Positions 45,646 through 60,673 of a DNA stretch of 64,000 nucleotides are shown here, piece after piece (within the stretch, counting starts at the first letter, position 1; each line of letters starts with the position of its first letter). The DNA lies in contig JAPMOS010000018.1 in assembly GCA_027972325.1 (NCBI GenBank), forward strand, positions 310,001-374,000, read 5' to 3'. Origin of the DNA: Paratrimastix pyriformis. Lineage: Eukaryota; Preaxostyla; Paratrimastigidae. The notes beneath the pieces were generated by a model that did no database searches, was not told where the DNA came from, and saw only the letters and a program-made list of their open reading frames with translations. Made by a program: the position numbers and the translations under genes.

Positions 45646-47973
45646 TTAGGGGCCCTCGAAACGCAGCCGCAGACGTGATGGGGAGTGGACAGGGGCACTT
45701 TCGGCAGGGTGGCGCAACCGGCGCTGAACCAAAGCCTCCTTGAGGGCCCCGGTCAGCTGACAGGGAGAAGTCGGTGTCAGGCGATGCCAACGGGAAGGAC
45801 GCGGAGCAGCACAACGGACCTGATCCAGGGCCGTGTGGAGGACTGCATCTTGTGCCGCCGCCTCAGGTCCCTGGGCGGGCGCCGGGCCCCCGACACCGCC
45901 GGCTGCGCTGTCCAGTAGGGCCCCAAGGAGCGAGACCAAGTTGAGGTGCTGCTGGGCTGCTGCGTCGCCGGTGGATGGCGGCGGCTCCCCACCGACCGGA
46001 AGCGGGGATGGAGGGGCGGGTCCCTGGCTGGCAGTGCGGGGTCCTTTGCGAGCAAGACGCGGGAGATACACGCTACTCAGGGCCTCTTCGTAATCCGTGA
46101 AGGACGTATCCTCGTCGCCATCCGCATGGCTTTGCGTGGTGCCAGTCGGAGACGGCACCGCGATTTTCTGCTGTAACTGTTGCCGCCGCTGTCGTGCGGT
46201 TTCAAACCGGTGCGGTGGAGCATCCTCCTCAGCGAGGATGAGTTGGTCAGGGAGGGCCACCTCGGCATCGTCGTCCACCTCGTCCACCGGGTGGGTCGGC
46301 GACCCACAAGTGGTCACAGATAGGCTCAGGGAGAGCTGTGAGAAGGCCGGCGACGGGAGCGGCCGGGGGTATTCTTCGTCGCGGTCGGTGGTCGTGGCCA
46401 ATGAAGGAGGTGATTCCACGCGAGCGAGCGTCACTTCAGGGACGCTGGCCGGAGGTGGGGGCGAGGGGGCTAAGTCTTCGCAGCCCGAGGTGGCGAGGGG
46501 TGGGCATGGTCCGCTGGGGTCCGGCGCCGGGTGTGGGGACGGTGGACGCTGCCGCTCGAAGACAGTCGTGTCGATGGAGGCGCGCTCGTCCGAGTCGTCC
46601 TCGGCGTCCGCTGCCCCGTCGGGGTCGGGGGACGCCACAGGGACCGGAGGGAGTGGGAAAACCATTGCAGAGGAGAGTTCCAATTGTTGTGGGTTGCGCG
46701 CCATCCCGGTGACGGCTCCCTCAAAGGCCGAGACAAGAGATCTGACTCCGCCCCCCATCACGAAACTTGATGGAAGAGGTTGCGAGGAGGTGCGGCGATG
46801 GCGGTGCTTTTTGGCGGAGGCCGCAGGTGCCAAGGCGGGGCGCTCCATCTGCTGGCCCCAGAAGAGGGTGTCCGAGATGGCAGCCGGGGTGACAGACCCC
46901 GCTGACAGCGGGGGCCGGGGTTTGGGAGGTGAACGATCGGACTGCGGGATTGCCGGATCATGGGTGGGATCTGGGGGCATGGATTGATGATGATTCCCGG
47001 ACTCCGTGGCATCCGCCGAGCCGGGCCCAACCGAAATAGGGGAACACTTAGGAAGTGGCGGTAATGCCGGGTTGTGGGGGCCGGACTCACGGGCGGCGTG
47101 CGCGGCGGCGAGCGGGGGAGGAGAGCTTGGGCGGCGGAACAATGGATCGCGAGGAACGTGTGCCACCGGGCACTGCGTCGTGTGGTTGCTTTGCAATTTG
47201 GGGCTCCGGGGGAATGACGAGGAAATCTCAACCAGCGGCGGAGGAGGCGGAGGCGGCGGAGGCAGAGGGACCAAAGGTGGTGCGGGGGCAGGCCGTGATG
47301 GAGGTGGCGGCGGGGGCACCCGAGGCCGAGGGGCGGCAGTTGTCGGTGCAGAAATCTGGGGACGATGGGCTGCTGACGTGAGTGATGGGGCGGGTTGCCC
47401 AACGCTCGGGAGCGAAGGAGGGGGAATTGGAGGGGCGGGTCTGGTCGGGGGCGGGGCAACCTGGATCGGCGCAATCGGAGAAGGCAATGAGTTCGAGCGC
47501 GGTCGCGGCCGTTGATGTGGACAGTTTCGAGTTGGAGGCGCAGGTGAAGACGACCGAGGCGGCGGGGGTGGCTCGAGCGGGCCCGATGGCGGAGGCCGAG
47601 CTGGGGGTGAGGGCTTCTTGAGGTAGCAGACAATCGGTCGCGGAACGAGAGGGGCGGAGTTTTCCTTCCGGTCGGCCAATGGGGATGGCTTTCGGGTTGG
47701 GCAGGGGACACGACGCGGGGGTGGCGCACGGAGGCGGTCAAAATGCTCGTGGGCCACGACCAGGTTTGGGAGTTCTCTTTTCTCCGGGCTTTTCGATATC
47801 AATGTCTTCGCAATTGAGGCTTCAATTTGGTGCTGCAGAGCAGCAATGCGAGAGGAGACTGGTTTCTCGCGGGCTGGCTGTTGAGTATCGGGAGAGGGTG
47901 ATGGAGAGTCATCTGGAGCACGGGGGAGAGGTGGGAGTGGGAGAATTTTCACCAATTCACTCGGATCCGACAT
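45646..47973 (-). CDS. Proline-rich protein of unknown function, single exon
   Basis: An open frame of 775 codons with start MSDPSELVK and no intron. I do not recognize the family. About 40 percent of the length is proline/serine runs, including several P7-P10 blocks between residues 130 and 270 that could bind profilin, SH3, WW or EVH1 domains. A short N-terminal helix (RIAALQHQIEASIAK, about residues 42-56) and a middle segment without low complexity (about 370-440: LFWGQQMERPAL, a KKHRHRR basic patch, then SFVMGGGVRSLVSAFEG) look structured. A third such segment lies near 600-640 (LILAEEDAPPHRFETARQRR). It shares its promoter side with the RING-CH gene. No FH2, WH1 or actin-binding WH2 domain was found. 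The coding sense is supported by length and codon use only. Confidence 0.65.
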   Translation of the reverse strand: MSDPSELVKILPLPPLPRAPDDSPSPSPDTQQPAREKPVSSRIAALQHQIEASIAKTLISKSPEKRELPNLVVAHEHFDRLRAPPPRRVPCPTRKPSPLADRKENSAPLVPRPIVCYLKKPSPPARPPPSGPLEPPPPPRSSSPAPPTRNCPHQRPRPRSNSLPSPIAPIQVAPPPTRPAPPIPPPSLPSVGQPAPSLTSAAHRPQISAPTTAAPRPRVPPPPPPSRPAPAPPLVPLPPPPPPPPPLVEISSSFPRSPKLQSNHTTQCPVAHVPRDPLFRRPSSPPPLAAAHAARESGPHNPALPPLPKCSPISVGPGSADATESGNHHQSMPPDPTHDPAIPQSDRSPPKPRPPLSAGSVTPAAISDTLFWGQQMERPALAPAASAKKHRHRRTSSQPLPSSFVMGGGVRSLVSAFEGAVTGMARNPQQLELSSAMVFPLPPVPVASPDPDGAADAEDDSDERASIDTTVFERQRPPSPHPAPDPSGPCPPLATSGCEDLAPSPPPPASVPEVTLARVESPPSLATTTDRDEEYPRPLPSPAFSQLSLSLSVTTCGSPTHPVDEVDDDAEVALPDQLILAEEDAPPHRFETARQRRQQLQQKIAVPSPTGTTQSHADGDEDTSFTDYEEALSSVYLPRLARKGPRTASQGPAPPSPLPVGGEPPPSTGDAAAQQHLNLVSLLGALLDSAAGGVGGPAPAQGPEAAAQDAVLHTALDQVRCAAPRPSRWHRLTPTSPCQLTGALKEALVQRRLRHPAESAPVHSPSRLRLRFEGP

Positions 47974-48212
47974 TCCCCGGAGATGGAGTGATTTCGGTGG
48001 GGGTGGGGGTGGGAGCGGAGGAAAGGCCTTTTTCTCGGACTATCGAAATAGATAAAAGCGATAATGGGTATTTCCAAGGGAAAAAAAAACCCAGACCTCC
48101 GACATGTGCTCCTCGCGCTCTGCGTCGAGCTCGCGTGCCTGGATTCAAATTGTTGCCTGCGTGCATTTGCACCCGGTTGAGCCGTTGACATTTGACGGTA
48201 GCCGGACTGGGA
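47974..48212. promoter_or_regulatory. Bidirectional promoter, proline-rich gene and RING-CH gene
   Basis: 239 bp separate the two start codons. AT-rich pockets occur at 48040-48095 and 48140-48200, with TTCAAA at 48144-48149 and a TTTGAC variant at 48191-48196. Confidence 0.5.
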
Positions 48213-49118
48213 ATGGAGCTCATCCAGACGCCTCCGCCTGCTTTTTTACCTGTTCAACATCGTTCGCCAACAGAAACAGCATCAACTCCTTCAGGCCCGG
48301 CATGTCGAATTTGTATGATGACAAGGAGGTCCGTCGTCTTTTGTTGTCACCGAGGGGAACAAATTTGGGTAGTGAGACTCCAAATTTGCATTTGATACGA
48401 TCTCCATGTTCCTGCCGTGGGACACTCACACCAGTTCACTTGGAATGCTTGGAGGAATGGATCAGAGCTCGTTCTGGGACTTCATTTCGGGGAAGTACTC
48501 TCACTTGCGAACTCTGCCACACCCCATATAACTTACGTTGGTCGTACCCTCCAATATGGAGGTGGAGATGCCCCCAACCCAAGTCTGTTCTTCCGGTGGG
48601 TCTTTGCGGGCCACCATTACCACTCTCACCTCCACCCCCCAGCAGGGAACAGTTGGTTCTCCTCGTCATGCTTCTGCCGATGGTGGTTATTGTGACTGTA
48701 TTGTCAGCGTACGTACTGCCCCGCACTGTGGAAGCCTATAACCAGATCAAGAATCCCCGCTCTGGGATGCTGTTTTCCCTCGTCATCTTCCTCACCCTCT
48801 TCGGACTTTGTTGTGGGATCATGTTGATGAAAGCCGCGTTCCTCCTCACCTGGATGTTTTGGAGGTGGCGGGTGAGGTCTGCAGGATGCCAACCTCATAT
48901 GCCCAGCCTTTGGTAGTAATCTCCAACTTGTCGTTCCCTTCGATCCCATCACGCCCGAACCGCCAACGAACACTTCGAGGGACATCATCGAGTCAGCTGT
49001 GACGTCACCGAACCGTCCGATTTCAGATGACAAATCCGAAGCCAACGACCGACGGCCAGCACCAGCAACACCCCGGTTGCCAGATTCGGTCTTGGATCCG
49101 GCGTTACGGGGGCTGTGA
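48213..49118 (+). CDS. RING-CH (MARCH-like) membrane E3 ubiquitin ligase
   Basis: MARCH-type ligases ubiquitinate membrane proteins. Splicing out 48329-48372 (GTCCGT...GGTAG, 44 nt) gives a complete RING-CH finger: C31-x2-C34-x16-C51-x-C53-x7-H61-x2-C64-x19-C84-x2-C87, with CRICMM at its start and VHLECLEEW in the middle. Two hydrophobic stretches follow (LVLLVMLLPMVVIVTVLSAY, and a longer one with FSLVIFLTLFGLCCGIMLM), so both ends should face the cytosol. A second small intron, 48877-48916 (GTCTGC...GGTAG, 40 nt), is proposed because it opens a polar 67-codon tail ending in TGA at 49116. Without it the protein stops shortly after 48900. The ATG at 48213 is the first in frame. Confidence 0.85.
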
Positions 49119-49121
49119 GTG

Positions 49122-50016
49122 TTATCGTGAGGATGCTGACGGCGGAGAGCACCTCTGAAAGAGCAAAATATACGCGGGACGGCTAAACACAGCCTGCGTC
49201 GAAACAGGCGTGACGGAATCGTCGTCGTAATGGAACCACCCGTCACCTGGCGAAGGGCAGTTGGGACAAAACGGAAATGCGGCAGGCGGACCGTCACGGC
49301 GAAGAACGTCACACGTGTAGTGACCATTGCCCATATGCTGGCCGAGGTGCGTGATGACTAGGAGGAAAAACGCCCACAATCATGCAGAGGTGGCATCCCT
49401 GATAAACAGACCTGCCATGAGGCGATACCAGCACGGCTTGGGCGTTGGCCTGAGGAGCATGCCGGCAGGAATCTCGAGGTACGGGCCGTAGGAGACGGGC
49501 TTGGCCAGCCTGTCGAGGAGGAGGTTGGATGAGGGGGCGCCCGATGGGCGGGGGCGGACTTTAGGGGCCCGTGGGGCCCGTAGACAAAGCGCTTGAGGTG
49601 GATGACCAGCAAGGGCGGCAGCCGATCGAGCGACATCTGCTTCGAGGCGTGCACCTGTGGTGCCGGCCCATGGAAGTCATGATCACAGGTCTGTTGGGGC
49701 AGGCTGGTGTGAATTGGGGGTGAATCAGACCTCGGCGAGGTGTTCGCGGCGGATGAGGCCCCAGAGGGCGTCTTCGAGGCGCTGCACCTGGGGGTCGGCG
49801 ATGTCCAGCGAGAGACTGTGGAAGGGCTCCACGGTCGTGCGGCCCCGGGCCCCCTCGCGCCGCAGGTTGGAGCGCAGGGTCCCCCCGAAGAGTAGGCTGA
49901 CAGGCGAGACGGCCTGCTTCGTCTGCAAGCACAGCACCCGCGTCACGAGCAACACCCGCAACAGCGAGTATCAGCAATGAGCATCGGGTACCAGTCATGT
50001 CGCCGAGCCCCCATGC

Positions 50017-50048
<32 letters not shown>

Positions 50049-51357
50049 GAGGAGGAGGAGGAGGAGGAGGAGGAGGAGGAGGAGGAGGAGGAGGAGGAGG
50101 AGGAGGAGGAGGAGGAGGAGGAGGAGGAGGGAGGAGGAGGGGAGGGAGGGAGGAGGAGGAGGAGGAGGAGGAGGAGGAGGAGGAGGAGGAGGAGGGAGGA
50201 GGAGGGAGGAGGGAGGGCGACGCGAGTCGTGCCGACTGACCACCGCAAGGCCGCCTCCTGACCGCCCTGCCCACCTCGACCCACTCGTCGTCCTGGGCTG
50301 GGCCGCCCCTGCCTGCTCGAATGGGTTGCGGATCCCCAGGCCTGGACCAGGGCCGCCAGGTCGTCGTGCATCTGGCCCAGGGCGAACTCGAGGAACTCGT
50401 GCGCGTCCTCCTGCGGGCCCGCCACAAGACGCTGCAGCTCGGCCGCTGCGATGGCCGGGTGGTAGAGGTACCCGGGACGGGCCGCGGCTGCGCCCGCGGG
50501 GGGGGGGGGGGGGGGGGGGGGAAGAACCGGATGAGCGGTCGTGGGAGGCAAAGGGCAAGGGCCAGCAGCGGGCATGGAGGGCAGTGGGCCGGACCCCGAA
50601 CGGAGCGGAAGTGGGCCAGCAGCGGGTAGAACATGACGGGGGACATGGGTCCGACGTTTCCCGTGGGAGGCCGGGCCGTCGCCCCGCGGGCCGTCCGGGC
50701 TGCAGGGCCACTAGCAACGGGCGGATGGGCAGAAGTCTGCGTGTCGCGGAGCAGCTCGGCCCAGGCGCGCAGCGAGGGCGACCGGTCCATGAGGAGGGCC
50801 GAACCGCTCAGCTTGTGCAAGGCGGCGCCGAAGCGGGGGGCCCCGATGAGGCTTTGCAGGACCTGGGCGTGGAACGGGGCCATGATGCGCGACGACCGAT
50901 GGGAGGGGGCAAGGAGGGGCCGCGGGGGGAGGGCCGCGAGACGGACGACGTTCATGAAGCAGTAGTTGCCCCGGTTGACCAGCCCGCGCGGTTGGGTGAC
51001 CGGCAAGTCGGGGCTGCCGAGGTCGTCCGGGGGCAGTTGCATCGCCTGCTCGATCAGCTCTGCGAAGACGGCAGATGGGGCGCGACAGATGACATGAGGG
51101 AAGGATAGGCCCATGAGAGGTGGTGGAGGGACAACAGACGGCGGCTGGTGGGATCAGCGGGTGGAACCCCGGGAGCCGGCGGCTGGCCACCCGGTGCATG
51201 CAGTGCAGGCGCAGCAGAAGAAGCCGAGCCCACTGCCGACGGAGGCTGCGAGGGCTCCTGATGGGCCTTTGCCAGGAACTAAGGAGGGGTAGCAGGAGAA
51301 ATCAGGGAGATCACGGGAAGTGGCGGACCTTCGACCATGACATCTTTGGCGCCGGGC

Positions 51358-51412
<55 letters not shown>

Positions 51413-52108
51413 GGGAGCAGGAGCGGGAGCGGGAGCAGGAGCAGGAGCGGGAGCAGGAGCAGGAGCGGGAGCAGGAGCGGGAGCGGGAGCGGGAGCAGGA
51501 GCAGGAGCGGGAGCAGGAGCAGGAGCGGGAGCAGGAGCAGGAGCGGGAGCGGGAGCAGGAGCAGGAGCAGGAGCGGGAGCAGGAGCGGGAGCGGGAGCGG
51601 GAGCGGCTGGAGCTGGGGTTGCCGATGCGGGTGCGGTCGGAGCTGGGTTGGGTGCCGAAGGATGGGCAGGCGCAGGCGCACGAGGAGGTGCAGGCGCAGA
51701 GGAACCAGGAGCAGGCGGAGCGGGTGCCGGAGCGGGTGCCGGAGCGGGCGCAGGCGCAGGGGGCGCCACCGGGCGGGGAGGAGTTGATGTCGCTGGAGTC
51801 ATCGTGCGGTCATGTGGAGGGAAAAGGACAGAGTCGGCTGGAGGGACGGGGCTTTGTTGGGCGGATAATGGGGGGCGGGACGGGGTGCCCATGGGTGGTG
51901 CTGGAGACTGACTAGGCTGCTTTGAAAGATCCTTTTTATAAAGATCTGTGATGTGGCCTCTCTGCCACATGTTGTCTCCTGGCCGATCAGAAAAAAAAAA
52001 AGTGTCTGAATAACCTGTGGGGACAAGCTGACGAAAAACCAAGATGACAGAACCGCAGCGCAGCCCGATAACATCGTTTTCGCCCACAAGTGGAGGATAG
52101 TATACCAT
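49122..52108 (-). CDS. USP10: USP10/Ubp3-type ubiquitin carboxyl-terminal hydrolase
   Basis: This cysteine protease removes ubiquitin; USP10/Ubp3 acts in autophagy, secretion and stress granule control. The catalytic Cys is in GLVNRGNYCFMN, the His in GNGHYTCDV and the Asp region in WFHYDDDSV. QEDAHEFLEFAL, DEWVEVG, SLLFGGTLRS and LPPLLVIHLKRFVYG match USP10 in order. Introns: 49358-49411, 49510-49559, 49655-49730, 49923-50262, 50488-50594, 50863-50946, plus two near 51080-51150 and 51285-51335. The N-terminal part is low in complexity, with a long Ala-Pro repeat (51358-51605). Start MVYYPPLVG at 52108 is likely, possibly with one more intron near 52010. One base is missing from a C run (sense G run) near 50337, between the Q-box and DEWVEVG. 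VPS16 ends 71 bp upstream on the same strand. Confidence 0.87.
50019..50215. repeat. GGA/GAG microsatellite in a USP10-like intron
   Basis: About 195 bp of nearly pure GAG repeat lie inside intron 49923-50262. All + strand frames are open through it but it is not coding. Confidence 0.93.
51358..51605 (-). repeat. GAGCRG repeat coding a 41-unit Ala-Pro tract
   Basis: About 41 hexamers of GAGCAG/GAGCGG on the + strand read as (Ala-Pro)n on the sense strand of the USP10-like gene, in frame with MSWSK at its end and the catalytic part after the next introns. Confidence 0.85.
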
Positions 52109-52179
52109 TAGGCAGTTTGGGCTCACCTTGTCACAAATATTCAACGCTCTTCTGGTTACAAATTCATCAAGATGTTGTA
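52109..52179. promoter_or_regulatory. Short spacer between VPS16 stop and USP10-like start
   Basis: 71 bp, AT-rich, with TTGAATATTTG on the sense strand. It must hold the end of one gene and the promoter of the next unless the genes are co-transcribed. Confidence 0.5.
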
Positions 52180-57533
<5,354 letters not shown>

Positions 57534-57638
57534 CGCGAAGGGGCTCAGAAACGGCGGAGCCGGGTCGAGATTCGAGAGAGCGGGTACTCGTGACTATTAT
57601 CGAGTTCAAAAATTAGTTCAAGTCGATCGAGGCCTGCT
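57534..57638. promoter_or_regulatory. Bidirectional promoter, VPS16 and coiled-coil gene
   Basis: 105 bp separate the two start codons. The half near the coiled-coil gene is AT-rich (57593-57620) with TTCAAA at 57605-57610 and a second TTCAA ten bases later. Confidence 0.65.
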
Positions 57639-59671
57639 ATGCAGGAAGCCCCGATTGTCTGCCCAGAATACTTTCGGAAATGTTTCCTGATTTTTTCTTC
57701 TCAGACTTTCCCGCCCCCTTCAAGTTCCCCCAGAACAACAAGTGTTCTCCGTGGTGAACCCACCCTGAACCCCACTGCGACTCCGACTTCAGTTGCAGCG
57801 AGTCACATTATTGGCAACTCCCTCCCCCAATTCCAGGTCTGGGCAAAATCACCACACACTCAACATCTTCCTCATCTACCCCAGGCCCAAGACCCGGCCC
57901 CGTTCATTCTCGCCCCTCCGACAGCCGCCCCACCCCCACCACCTTCATCCGAGAATCCGGCCTCCACCCCCACTGCCATCCCCCCCTCTACGCTGCTCCC
58001 ACCCACTTCCGCGCGGCGATTCTCGCCCGCCTCGGTCAAGCTGGCCTCCCCTGCTCCCCATGGCACACCCTCTGCCAGCGCGCGGCTCTCGGACGGTTTT
58101 TCTCTTGCGAAATCGAGCCCCTTTCGACAGGGGGCCGTGGGTACTCCCGGGGGGGCAGCCACCTCCCGCGACCAGGTCCTCGAGCTGCGCATCCAGCTGC
58201 TCAAAGACGAGTGCGAGGCCCTCAAGCAGGACATCCGCAAGCGGGACGAGGTCTGGCCCCCTGCCCCAGGGTCGCCCATTCCCCTTCCGCTTCCGCCCAC
58301 CGCGTTGTCGATCGTCAGTCCCCATAATCACCATCCCCCCCCCCCCCCCCCCCCCCCCCCTCCCATCATCAACATCACCTCCACCATCGCCGTCACCATC
58401 ACACCACAGAACCACGCCCTGCTCCAGGGCGAGGTGGCCACCCTGACGCTCTCCCTGGCCGAGCAGCGGCGCCAAATTGAAATGGCCCGCACCCAGTGGG
58501 GCGCCGAGCGGCAAGACCTCCAGTCCCAGATCGGCTCCCGGACGAGGTTCGCCGTTCGTTCTCATCGGCCACCTCCCCGCCCACCTCCGCCCAGATCGTG
58601 ACCTCCCTTGCTTGCCCGTCCTCCGCTCATCATTCCGTGTTCGGTGTTGGCGCGGCTCGGGGCCGGCCGTGGCGGCAGCGAGGTTGGCATTCTCCAGCAG
58701 ACGGTGGCGGCCCTGCGGCAGGCCCAGCAGGACGGCCAGAAGCGACTCGAGGCCGCCGACCGGCAGGTCGATGAGGCCCGGGGGGCCCGCCGCGAGGCCG
58801 AGCGGCAGCGGGACGAGGCCCAGCAGCGCATGGCGGCCGCCGAGAACCAGTCCAAGTCCGCCCAGCCGCCGCCCGAAAGCCCCCCCCCCCCCCCCCCCCC
58901 CCCCGGCCCCTCGGCCCGCTGCACCTCACCCGCTCACCCACTGGCTTTGGGTCGCTCGGGACGGGGTGATGCCCGCGATGCTGTGCGGGGTGTGCGGGGT
59001 GTGCGGGGTGCGGGGTGTGTGCGGTGGTGTGCGGGGTGTGGGGAGCTGCAGCAGGACCTGCTGCGCATGGACCGGAAGCACCGCAAGGAGATGGCCGACA
59101 TCGGCGAGACATACAAGGTCCGGACGGCATGCCGTCCCCCCCCCCCCCCCCCCCCCCCCCCACATTCATCGCCGCTGCCCCCCCTCATATTCATCGCCGC
59201 TGTTCCCACCCACCCCTGCCCACCCGCCCCGCCCGAATGGTGGCAGCACGAGGCCTACCAGACGCGGTACTTCCAGGCTGCGGCCGAGCTGAACCGGCTG
59301 CGGGCCCAGATGGACCGGCTCCAGGCCGTCTGCCTCCGCCAGCAGCGCCTCGACACCCTCCAGCAGGGCTGCCAGAAGATGATCATGGTCGGCCCGCGCC
59401 CGCGCCCGCGCCCTCCCCCGCGGCTGGCCGCCCCCCCTTCACGGGATGTGGGTGAGCGGGGCAGTGGGTGGCATGCTCTGACGGCCCCTGGATGGGTGGC
59501 TGGCTGGGATGGGGATGGGCGCGACCCCCCAGGCGGGCACCCAGACGGTGCTGCGCCGTGGCGAGCTGCTGACGGCCGAGCGGATGCGGGACCAGGCCCA
59601 GCGCACCCAGGACCGCGAGACCCTCGAGCGCTACCAGAACACCGTCGCACAGGTCCGTCGCCCCGGCCCCT

Positions 59672-59709
<38 letters not shown>

Positions 59710-60641
59710 CCGGCCTGCTGGCCCCGCTTCAGGCCGCCGATCAATGTGGCGCGTCTTTCTGGGGTTGGGCGGGGCCTCCGGCGGGGGCAGCTGGAAGGGC
59801 AGGTGGCCCAGCTGGAGGCCAGCGCCCAGGAGGGGCTGCGGGCGAGCCTGGCCCGGGTCGAGGAGGCTCACCAGGCCCAGATGGCCGCGGCCGCCCAGCA
59901 GCAGCAGGCCCGGGAGGCTCTCCTCGCCGAGGACCACGCCGCCCGCATGGCCGCCCTCAAGGTAGCCCATCCCCCCCACCCACCCGCCCGCCCGCCCGCC
60001 CGCCTGGTGGAATGCTGCCAGCCGCTTCCACCTGGAGGCGCAGCGCGGCCGCTGCCCTGGATTCTCAACCGGGGGCTGGGTCCCATCGGGCCCGGTGGTA
60101 CAGAAGGAGGCCGGGCGGCAGGTGGGCGACCTGCAGGCGCAGCTGGAGGCGGCCCACGCGCGCCACGAGGCCCACGCGGGGGAGATGAGCCGCCAGCTGG
60201 AGGAGCTGCTGGCCCGGCTGGGCGACCGCGAGGCCCACGACGACCGGCAGCACGCCGCTCAGCTCGAGGCCGCCCGGCAGGAGGGCGCCGAGGCTCTGGC
60301 CCAGGCCGCGGCCGGCTGGGAGGCCGAGCGGGCCGACCTGGCCGCCCAGTGCGAGGCCTTGGTCCGTCAGAGGCTCCGTCCATCCTGTCCATCCTGTCCA
60401 TCCTATCCATCCTGTCCATCCTATCCATCCTATCCATCCTGTCCATCCTGTCCTGCCCCGCTCATCTGCCGGCCGGCTGGCCGACACTCCTCTGTACGGC
60501 AGCGGGCCGAGTGCGCTGCCCAGGCGGCGGCGGCCGAGGGGCGCGCCCGGGAGGCCGAGGGGCGCGCCGAGGAGCAGCGGCGCCTCATGGCGGCCGACCA
60601 GCAGGCACGCATGGAGGCCCTCCAGGTCCCAGCCGCCCCAT

Positions 60642-60673
<32 letters not shown>

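Noticed and set aside
50019-50215. Polyglutamate or polyarginine protein coded by the GAG array
   Set aside because: It falls between exons that encode DEWVEVG and SLLFGGTLRS of the USP10-like protein and is removed as an intron.
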